Part shown: one piece after another, positions 1 through 64,000 of the stretch
Position numbering within the stretch: position 1 is the first letter of the stretch
Layout of the letters: every line of letters starts with the position of its first letter
Source of the DNA: Portunus trituberculatus
Taxonomy: Eukaryota > Arthropoda > Malacostraca > Decapoda > Portunidae
DNA length: 64,000 nt
Reading direction: 5' to 3'
NCBI RefSeq assembly: GCF_017591435.1
Contig: NC_059296.1
Coordinates: 98,501 to 162,500, forward strand
Notes under the pieces: model-generated
The model's input: only the letters and a program-made list of their open reading frames with translations
What the model was told of the DNA's origin: nothing
Databases searched by the model: none
Position numbers and translations under genes: made by a program

Positions 1-189
1 CATCGTTTAATTTTGTCGATTAAGCTTGCCAGTCACTGCAAAGTATGTGAAGTATGCATTGCTGCTTTCTAGCTATTTAATTAATTTAGTAAATCCACCT
101 TGAAATATTTTTCAATTATATGCTGGCACATCAGCAGAGTGTGGCTTCCCACTTTCTTTTGCTATCTAAATGGGAGCGGCAGGCCCACC

Positions 190-315
190 AGGTAAGAATC
201 CCAGCACTCTCGCAAAGAAACTGTCCCACGCGCTCTCCTCAATTCATGGCTCCCCCTTCGCAGCTCCTCCACCCAACTGATGTGACGTTACATATATGGA
301 GCCATGGTATTGGTC

Positions 316-378
<63 letters not shown>

Positions 379-735
379 GGTAATGGATAGGAGGAAATGG
401 TAATAAAATATTAGATATAAAGAAAATGGGTAACAAATAAGGGAGGAATAGGAATAAAACAGAAGAAAGTGGGATGAATGAGAGTAAAATTAAGGGAGAT
501 AAAAGGAACAAAGGGATGATAAATGAATAAATGTTTGCTGTCTCGATCGCAACGTAAAAGTGATGACACACACACAAATGCTGTCTGCTGTCTGGCGACA
601 ACAAAGTTGCTTCTCTCTCTCTCGTTGACCAATAGCGTGGTTCCATATATGTGACGTAAATTCAGCTGGACGGAGGAGCTAGGCAAGCGCGGGGGGATGG
701 TTTTTTTACAAGAGTGCCAGAATCCCTTAAAAAAA
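190..735. repeat. foldback element with long inverted arms around (GA)n
   Basis: Bases about 190-332 and 605-735 are imperfect reverse complements. For example, tattggtcaatgagagag on the left matches the complement of ctctctcgttgaccaatag on the right, and acatatatggagcca is also matched. A (GA)n tract (319-374) and some 230 bases of A/G-rich sequence lie between them. The structure resembles a non-autonomous foldback or MITE-type element. No transposase or clear target duplication is seen. Confidence 0.6.
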
Positions 736-2039
736 AAGCAGTGAGCAAAACATCTACACATTTTCAAGTTGAATGCGACGGTACAAGTCACGAATAGGAC
801 CTCCTTCCTAATCATTAAAACAAGCATGCATGATGATAAAGTACTTACTTTACAACATGTCTGTGATGTTTTTAATGTGGGGATGGCTTTTGTAAGGCTG
901 TAGTAATTGAATGAATATTCCAGTGCCTGCAGAATCGAAGTCCACAATTATTTGGTTGATTGTTACAGTTTCGTACAATAAACTCTAGATGATTTGTTCT
1001 TACTATTTACAACATTTTCAGTAAGTACACTACCTGCCGCAAATTAATAATAACACTGCAATAGGTCTGGGAATATGCGGTGTTCGGAGAGTTTTCTCTA
1101 AGTCCAGCAAGCTGCGGCGAGCCACGCTCCAGCCAGTGATTTCTAATATGGTGGCAGACAGGTGTATGGATTGTGACCTTGGGTTATTTGCATTTGTTTT
1201 GAAATATAGTTAAGTTTGTTAAGGTTAGGTTAGGTTAGGTTTCATTTAGGTTTGGTTAGTATTTTCCTATTTTTTCGTTAAAAACGGCTTTTTTTGTTCT
1301 TCGAATTTTTTTCGGATCACCATATTTCGCCTCTTTTGGCTCCCCCTTAATATCCCCGATTCCCCACAGTCCCCCAAGTTTGCTGGTGCAAGGGGGGGGG
1401 GGGATAGGAGGAAAAGGAGGTCCTATTCTTGACTTTTTACCAATGCGACAATTTCAAGGCAAAGAATAGCCCCAATAAAAAAGTGACGGCTATTAATTGA
1501 AGTACAGTGGAACCATAAGGATCCTGCATGGTACAGCAGCTCTGAGAGTGGGTGGCTTCACTTCTGCGTCCAGCCCACCTGGATGCCGCATAAAGACACG
1601 TTACATTTGAGGAATGGTATGCATATTACATGAATATTATCTGCTTAGGGAAGTCGGAGAATCTTGCTATACACATTCTGCACTCACCAAGCCTTCAAGC
1701 TGCACCACGTTGATATTACAGCGGCCATTCTCAGCTTCCCTTTTTCCGCGCCCAGACGACATGTTGCAAGCTGGTCAAGGAATCACAGGCTGTGAGTGGG
1801 ATGCATTTTGGGCCGTCTTCACCATTGCTCACTTTACTTCGTTTTCACAACGGCACTAAGATATATTTGCTTCTTCCTATCCAAGTAATTAATATAGTAT
1901 TCATATCTTTCATATTTTTCGTTAATGTATCAAAGCTCTTGTTTCTACAATATTCTTTTTATCAAATGATTACCCATTTTTCGTTTTACTATCAAGGATC
2001 AGTCTATGGTTCGGTACGGTAACAATATCCTCTGGTCAC
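736..2039. other. upstream sequence without recognisable gene
   Basis: No supportable coding region is seen. It contains a short telomere-like repeat (1223-1241) and a G run (1391-1402). Confidence 0.5.
1223..1241 (+). repeat. short interstitial (GGTTA)n, arthropod telomere-like
   Basis: About four units of GGTTA, the common arthropod telomere motif, are followed by degenerate units to about 1262. At this length it may be chance or a remnant and is not evidence of a telomere. Confidence 0.5.
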
Positions 2040-2044
2040 TGATT

Positions 2045-2350
2045 AACTGATTGATTGATACATTTATTGTTGAATTAATAAATAATTACAACAAAGGAGG
2101 AGGATGGGCCTTGCCACTCACCCCCTGGGCAAAGACTTAAGATTAAAGTATAAAAAATCTAACACTAGACATTATACACAACAAGAATACAAGTATTTCA
2201 ATAAATAAATACACATATTGCACACCTTATTGCCTAAACATCCTACAGTCTGGGGGCAAACTGAGGATATTCCTTGAGTATATCCCTGAGAGGCTGAGAG
2301 TGACTGAGTCTAAGAGATGGTCAATGAGGCTATACAAGTCATGCTGACCT
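2045..2350 (-). mobile_element. 3' end of a non-LTR element, minus strand
   Basis: This stretch is the reverse complement of 4403-4702, sharing the paired motifs caaaggaggaggatgggcct and gggcaaagacttaa. The element end on this strand is (TTGA)n-like. It is non-coding and so probably a 3' untranslated region, or a SINE-like tail of a LINE. Confidence 0.6.
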
Positions 2351-2842
2351 TGTGGCCTAAATTTAGCAATGGGAGGACATTCCATGACATAGTGACGCAG
2401 AGTGTCCCCCCTTGGTGCACTGGACAGTGGACAATGGTGACTAAAACTGGACTGATATACATACTTACACCAGAGAAATTTACAACAAATAATCTAAGAA
2501 GAGCGTAAAAGTCACTACATCTCTTAGCCGATCACAATGAGAATACACGATTAACCAATTAATATTGTTTGTTCCATCTTTCCTTCAATACAACGTTTCT
2601 GTGATAATTAACACTCTTCTTTTTTTTTCAAATATGTCTAATTGTCACAGCAAAACGCGACTCTTTTTGTTTTCAGGTGCAACTTTGACATTGAGACTTT
2701 AATTGCCGTCGTATCTACAGTGTGTCTGCGACATTGCGACTCTATTTTCGCTCCCATCCCAGCGCAACTTATGATTTTGCAACTTTGTGACTTTGCAATT
2801 TGCGACTGCGACTTTTCTTCCGTGCGACTTGACTATATAAAT
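2351..2842. other. no recognisable gene
   Basis: Unique-looking sequence with repeated TGCGACTTTG-like words near 2680-2830. No coding region can be supported. Confidence 0.4.
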
Positions 2843-3660
2843 TATGCTGGGGTCACACTACAGCTTTTTTTTTTTTTTTACTACGACGTCCCTGACGGTC
2901 GTAGGAGGGCTGTCGCAGGCAGCTAGAACGTCATTTTAACGGTATTTGGCCTATCGTAAGATGTCGTGAGTCAAGTCGTACGTTAACGCGGCGTTATCGC
3001 ACGATGTCGTAAGATGTCCTTGTTGTCACACATCGTACAAGCATTACGACAATCGAGCGCTGCATTCGACTGTCGGGAAGCGAGTCACGACAAGCAAAGC
3101 CATTTCATCGGGCTTACGATGACATAGGATGACGTACGATGTCGTACGTGCTGCTAACGACATCGTTTGACATCAAACGAGTAAAAAATCATTAAAATAC
3201 TGAGCTACGACTGTGCTTTGAACATACGTTGTCGCTAGAATCGTCGTGACCAGTGTGACCGGTCGTGCGTTGTCGCCATGTAGTTAAAAAAAAAGAAAAA
3301 AAAAAAAAAGAAAAAAAAAATAGCCCCAGTTCACACCGTGCTCTCAAGATGGTATATTCACCGAAGACGATGGGACAGAGGAAGAGCATGATGGGTATGA
3401 TGTCCCACACACCGTAGGCCCATTGGACATGAGTATGAAGGGACCGCCTCCTACACCAAGAGTGAACATCCACCTTCAGGTCCCCCTCCCCACCGATGGT
3501 GGACGTCCTTCGTTTTACATGTCCTTCTTGCATTGAAATGCCCCCAATCGTTACGATAGTCGTATGCAATCGCAGGAAACTGGTCTGTACGACCGTCGGG
3601 GGCGTCGTAGTAAAAAAATAGAAAAAAAAAAAAAGCTGTTGTGTGACTCCAGCATAAGCC
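2843..3660. mobile_element. inverted-repeat DNA element (MITE-like), superfamily unknown
   Basis: The ends are reverse complements over about 60 bases: TATGCTGGGGTCACAC with a T-run and ACTACGACG at the left, and the matching cgtcgtagt, A-run and GTGTGACTCCAGCATA at the right. The interior is studded with short ACGATGTCGT-like words in both directions. The flanking dinucleotide may be TA. No transposase frame is present. Confidence 0.6.
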
Positions 3661-3790
3661 ATCACGCGGCAACACTCACGCAGACAGATACCTGAAAATG
3701 ATCGCTATATCCTTAAAAAAAACCCACCCTGCAACATGTGAGGGGGATAGGCGCCCTTTGTCTAGCCTGGCTTACACACACACACACACA

Positions 3791-3848
3791 CGTAGGGTAA
3801 CGTATGGCTGTCTCGTCAGAGACTGCAGCAGATCATACAGTGAAACAC
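3791..3848 (+). repeat. 3' fragment of the (AC)n-associated tRNA-derived SINE
   Basis: It begins directly after a short (AC)n tract and matches the last about 58 bases of the SINE copies at 18422, 20704 and 28756 (gtagggtaacg, ctgtctcgtcagagactgca). Confidence 0.7.
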
Positions 3849-4091
3849 ACTGTTACGGCCCGCCCGTAACATACTTCACTACCCTCACCTCCTCCGCTTG
3901 CTACCTCGTTCGCCACCTCCACCTCCCCTTCCACGTCACCGTCTCATGAACCCTTCACGTCACCGTCTCATGAAGCCCCGCTACTGTCCCGAAGTTGGAT
4001 TCACGCGGCCCCATTCGACCCAAGCGGAAGTGTTAAGCGAGCTTCCTGATTTCTAGGTAAATACAACTAATAGTAGGTAAATGCACACACA
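3849..4091. other. LINE tail remnant
   Basis: Mostly unassigned. It ends with two diverged copies of the LINE tail word TAGGTAAATACA just before a short AC run at 4084-4090. Confidence 0.4.
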
Positions 4092-4402
4092 AATCTGTCA
4101 TTGACTAGTGTTGTGGGGAAGCTCTATGAAGTTGTCATTAAAGAAAAATGGCTGGATTATATGGAGGAAAATGAAATTTTAAATGAAATTTTTCCAATTT
4201 GGATTTAGAAAAGGAAAATCTTTTATAACAAATTTCTACTATTTTCTATACACGGGTAACGGATGATCAAGGCACAAGAAAGAGATGGATGGGGTGGACA
4301 GTGTATTTAGATGTTAAAAAGGCTTTGACAGAGTACTACATAAAGGACTCCTATATAAAATTGAATATATAGGAGGAGTACAGAGTATCTTAATTAATAA
4401 AG
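4092..4402 (+). pseudogene. non-LTR reverse transcriptase fragment (LINE A-D group), part 1
   Basis: Conceptual reading across frameshifts gives SLTSVVGKLYEVVIKEKW, QFGFRKGKS and VYLDVKKAFDRVLHKGLLYK, the fingers/palm part of the CR1/L2-like LINE reverse transcriptase found elsewhere in the window. It starts right after a short AC tract, is split by the insertion at 4403 and continues at 4713. Confidence 0.75.
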
Positions 4403-4702
4403 GTATCTTAATTAACAAGGTCAGCATGACTTGTACAGCTTCTCTAGACTCTGCCACCCTCAGGGAAATACTCAGGGAATATCCTTAGTTTGCTCCCAGA
4501 CTGTAGGATGTCTTAGGCAATAAGGTGTGCAATATGTGTATTTATTTATTGAAATACTTGTATTCTTGTTGTGTATACTGTCCAGAGTTATTTTTTATGA
4601 TACTTTAACATTAAGTCTTTGCCCAGGGGGTGGGTGGCAAGGCCCATCCTCCTCTTTTGTTGTAATTATTTATTAATTCAACAATAAATGTATCAATCAA
4701 TC
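4403..4702 (+). mobile_element. nested retroelement insertion with target duplication
   Basis: Inserted into a LINE reverse transcriptase fragment and flanked by a 10-base direct repeat, ATTAATAAAG (4393-4402 and 4703-4712). It ends in tatcaatcaatc and is an inverted second copy of 2045-2350. No coding capacity. Confidence 0.75.
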
Positions 4703-4712
4703 ATTAATAAAG

Positions 4713-4800
4713 ATGATGATCGAGGGACTACTTAACAGAAAGAGAAATGAAGACAGTGATAAGAGACATGTCACTATGAACTCCGCTAGAACCCTGTAAA
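4713..4800 (+). pseudogene. non-LTR reverse transcriptase fragment, part 2
   Basis: Resumes the interrupted LINE frame with DYLTEREMKTVIRDMS, equivalent to ENYLMGREMRTVVRGRKS in the copies at 30346 and 47878. Confidence 0.7.
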
Positions 4801-5032
4801 TATACAACCAAAGTAAATAAATACAACTTTATTAGTCTATTTTCCTATTTCTATGAATTTATTTTGTATTTTCACAAGACAAAGATAAAAGTGTGTGTGT
4901 GTGTATTTGCCTGTATTACGCATTAGCACTACATAGAAAGTGACCAAAGTAGATAACAAACTTGTGGTCTTAGCATAAGGAAATTCTACTTGAAAAATTG
5001 TATGATCACTTAAAGGGAAAAAATCCATTTCA

Positions 5033-5060
5033 TGTGTGTGTGTGTGTGTGTGTGTGTGTG
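5033..5060. repeat. (GT)n microsatellite
   Basis: GT dinucleotides just upstream of the first AMPK exon. Confidence 0.95.
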
Positions 5061-5182
5061 GAAAACGAGGTCCGCCTGGCAGTGAGGGGAGTGAGGGTGT
5101 TGTCGTCTGCAGTGGAGACAGGAGAGTGGAGAAGACGAGGTCATCATAACAACACAGCTGACGGACGGGCGTAGCAGCAGCC
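5061..5182 (+). other. probable 5' leader of AMPK alpha
   Basis: This 120-base stretch between a (GT)n tract and the start codon is richer in GC than its surroundings and free of recognisable repeats, so it is the likely 5' untranslated part of exon 1. No TATA box or initiator can be assigned with confidence, and further non-coding exons upstream cannot be excluded. Confidence 0.4.
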
Positions 5183-61477
<56,295 letters not shown>

Positions 61478-61567
61478 GATCTTCGAGCAGAACTGCCTGA
61501 CTTGAGCACTATCCTGTTATTAACTGGGTAAGGTGACCATAAGAAGCTAGGTTATGCAGATGTTTAC

Positions 61568-61570
<3 letters not shown>
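61478..61570 (+). other. start of AMPK alpha 3' untranslated region
   Basis: Unique sequence follows the stop codon up to a (GA)n tract. No AATAAA signal is visible before the simple repeats and the minus-strand retrotransposon that follow, so the polyadenylation site is unknown. Confidence 0.4.
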
Positions 61571-61608
<38 letters not shown>

Positions 61609-61659
61609 TCACTCTCTCTCTCTTTTCTCCTCCCCCCTCTCTCTATCTCTTCTTCCCCC

Positions 61660-61709
<50 letters not shown>

Positions 61710-61832
61710 TCTCTTCTCTTCTCTTCTCTTCTCCCCTCTCTCTCTCTCTTCTCTTCTCCCCCACCCTCTCTTTCTCTCTCTCTTCTCTTTCGTCCCCCCT
61801 CTCTCTCTCTCTTTTTTTTTTTTTTTTTTTTT
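61571..61832. repeat. (GA)n then CT-rich tract and poly-T
   Basis: (GA)n at 61571-61606, then degenerate CT-rich sequence, then a T run (61811-61832) that is the A tail of the minus-strand LINE F. Confidence 0.9.
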
Positions 61833-63523
61833 ATTTATACCAATTTACATAGATATATAGAGTTTTGTACATTATACATTACATACTTTTGTACAATATT
61901 AGGCTAAAGAAGTCACAGTTAATGCCTTCTATCCGAAAGCCTGCCTCTGTCTGTCTGTCCGTAGCAGCCACTCATTCACTGTACACTTGAACTGCTGCGT
62001 GGACCAGCAGCCCTCTACACTCGCTTGCACAGCAACAAAAGCGTTCCACAAGCCGATATACGTGTTGAGGAACTGCCTTTGTTGGTGCCACGTTCTGCAC
62101 CTGGGCTGGAGCAGCTCCCCAGGGGCACGGATGACGGTTCTGGTGGCAATCTCGGCCTGTCGGGCAGGCTGCTGGAGTTCATGCAGGTGAGCCACCCTCT
62201 GCTGCTGCACCTTGAACATGACGGTGAGGCCCGCCATGTCCCGCCGGTGTTGGAGGGTGTGCAGTGTAGGGTGGAAGCCGAGCTCACTCTCCCTGATGAG
62301 CCTCGCCGCTCGGTCCTGGACCTTGTCCAGGAGAGCGAGATGTTTGTTGGCCGCGCCACCCCAGGCAAGGCAGGTGTATTCCAAGGAGGAGCGGACCTGC
62401 GACTTGTAGAGCAACTCCAGTCCTTTGGCGTCCAGAAGGTAGGAGATTCTCCTCAGGGATGCCAGCTTTCCTGAGGCCTCTCTGGCTTGTCGCTCCAAGT
62501 GGGTCCTGAAAGTTAACTTACGGTCGTAAGTTACCCCCAGCACCTCCACCTCCTCCCGCGTCAGTGTCTCCCCGTTGAAGGCGAGGCGCAGGGCTTCACT
62601 CGTCCTGGTGATGCTTAGCAACTGGGTTTTGTGAGCAGCAAACTTAACTTGCCACTTCCTTCCCCAGGCTGCGATGCGGCTCAAGGTGGCGTTGATGTCA
62701 CAGGTGGCTGCAGCTTTCTCCTCCAGTCCGTAGCTGTGGGATAGTGTTATATCATCTGCAAATGCCTTCGCTGCAGGAACGAGGTGTAACAGATCATTGA
62801 TATACACATTCCACAGCAAAGGGCGAGGCAGCTCCTTGAGGAACGCCTGCCCTTATGGGCTGTGGTTTTGATTCCGCCCATTGATAATTACTTTGAGGTG
62901 CCTGGCTCTCAAGTAATTTTCTAGGAGCTGGAGGAGTGTTCGTCACGCCTACAGCGGAGCTTGGTGATGAGCGCTGCATGCCAAACTCTGTCAAACGCAG
63001 CTTCGATATCAAGAGCCACTACTGCTGTGGCCTTGCCTCGGTCCAGGGCCTCACTCCACTTCGTGGAAAGGAGCAGGTGCAGGTCTGCTGCCGACCTCCC
63101 CTGCCTGAACCCAAACTGCCTGTTGCTCAGCAGGTGGTGGCGCTCGAGATGCTGCGTCACTCGTGAGGCCACAATTGTTTCCAGCACTTTGCTCAGCACA
63201 GGCAGCAAGGACACGGGTCTGTAATTTTTTGCCTCTGCCTTGGAGTTCTTGTGAAGAGGCACCATACTGCTTCCTTTCCACATTTCAGGCCATGTGGAGG
63301 TGGCGAGGCAGTGATTGAAGAGGGAAGTGAGGGGGCGCACCAGCTCAGCAGCACACTGGTGTAGAACGCGCGGGCTCATGTCCTGAGGCCCCACAGCTTT
63401 GTTCTCGTCTAAACTTTCGAGAATCGCTCGCACTTCCACTTCACTTGTTATCACTTTCACTAGTGTCTCTTTTACTATTTGAGGCAGCAGCGGAGAGGGT
63501 CTTTCGGGGTCGGGGATGCACAT
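61833..63523 (-). mobile_element. LINE F, minus strand, 5' truncated
   Basis: GC-rich non-LTR element with tail at 61811. Reverse transcriptase frames 63523-62921 (NYRPVSLLPVLSKVLE, FGFRQGRSAADLHLLL, VVALDIEAAFDRVWH) and 62819-61929 (LLWNVYINDLLH, AFADDITLSHS, VLGVTYDRKLTFRTHL, SLEYTCLAWGG) are separated by a frameshift around 62820-62920, where RAGVPQGAASP is readable. Codon usage is much GC-richer than LINEs A-E. Confidence 0.88.
61929..62819 (-). pseudogene. LINE F palm/thumb frame
   Basis: A 296-codon frame holding the catalytic FADD box, WGRKWQVKFAAHKTQLLSIT, GVTYDRKLTFRTHLERQA and the C-terminal LYKSQVRSSLEYTCLAWGG to a natural-looking end RQRQAFG. The N-terminal half is in another frame, so no full enzyme is made. 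Confidence 0.85.
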
Positions 63524-63609
63524 CTTTTCTCTTCTCTTCTCTTCTCCCCCCCCCTCTCTCTCTCTCTCTCTCTTTTCTCCTCTTTCTCTCTTCTTTTCTC
63601 CTCCTCCTC

Positions 63610-63660
<51 letters not shown>
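63524..63660. repeat. CT-rich simple repeat and T run
   Basis: Degenerate (CT)n with CTCCTC blocks ending in T9 at 63652-63660, which may be the tail of another minus-strand retroelement. Confidence 0.85.
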
Positions 63661-63661
<1 letters not shown>

Positions 63662-64000
63662 TTTAAACTTAATGCACATAACATACATATTTTACACATA
63701 AGTATGTTTACAGTTGGAGCTGAGTTCGTGAGGAAAGAGCGTGCACTGGCATGTGACGCTCATTCTAAAGCTGCTCCCGGGGACGGCATTGTGAGCGAAG
63801 GTGTCATAAAACTGTCACTGTCAGTTGCGCACCTCCCTCGCCACTGATCAGCACTGTAATGTCAGGCACACGCACATCCCACGTCACTGTGTTTCACTGT
63901 CACTGTCAGGCATACTATTTTCCTCCACTGTCACTGTCAGGTGGATTGCAGGCTGGTGGACACTGCCATTTTATCACCTCTCTCTCTTTCTCTCCTCTTC
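63661..64000. other. no recognisable gene; short CACTGTCACTGTCAG repeats
   Basis: Several CACTGTCACTGTCAGG words occur at 63810-63950. No coding region is supported. Confidence 0.5.

Noticed and set aside
1223..1262. GGTTA repeats as a telomere or chromosome end
   Set aside because: Only about four units within ordinary sequence.
3192..3665. 157-codon minus-strand frame
   Set aside because: It spans the arms and poly-T of the inverted-repeat element and shows no protein-like features or similarity.
62025..62474. 149-codon plus-strand frame
   Set aside because: It is the antisense shadow of the LINE F reverse transcriptase, open because of GC-rich codon usage.

Overview
This window is nuclear DNA from an arthropod, most likely a decapod crustacean. 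Four things point there: an intron-rich gene for the AMP-activated protein kinase catalytic subunit (AMPK alpha), very dense (AC)n, (GA)n and (AT)n microsatellites, many decayed non-LTR retrotransposons, and a mitochondrial ND3 fragment with an arthropod-type core. Species is inference only. The whole window holds one host gene, on the + strand. The first 5.2 kb is upstream repeats, the gene runs from 5183 to 61477, and the last 2.5 kb is simple repeats plus a minus-strand retrotransposon.

The AMPK alpha gene can be built from 14 coding exons (5183-5297, 9191-9332, 9435-9528, 18933-19077, 27849-27955, 35704-35803, 35932-36037, 39544-39649, 40613-40740, 41861-41973, 52760-52837, 52993-63 i.e. 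52993-53063, 53230-53398, 61377-61477). They sum to 1575 nt, or 524 residues plus a stop. All phases agree, and every kinase signature plus the alpha C-terminal domain is present. Intron 13 appears to use a GC donor. A phase-symmetric 42-nt candidate cassette exon lies at 46884-46925.

The introns are filled with mobile DNA. Intron 1 holds a pogo/Tigger-type MITE and the ND3 NUMT. Introns 3, 4, 5, 8, 10 and 13 hold copies of a related group of CR1/L2-like LINEs (called A, B, C and D here). Nearly all of these are bounded on both sides by (AC)n in one fixed orientation, and a tRNA-derived SINE sits in the same kind of site. Introns 5 and 7 carry two copies of a different LINE (E). Intron 10 holds a 3.2-kb Tigger-like element with a broken transposase. 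Two TTAA-flanked piggyBac-like MITE copies interrupt LINE copies in introns 4 and 5. Intron 13 has a nearly 700-bp (AT)n tract, with a long inverted repeat around it and a full-length LINE A copy.

The strongest candidate for something not yet described is the (AC)n-restricted, orientation-specific insertion pattern shared by several LINE subfamilies and a SINE. No bacterial-type operons, CRISPR arrays or complete RNA genes are present.
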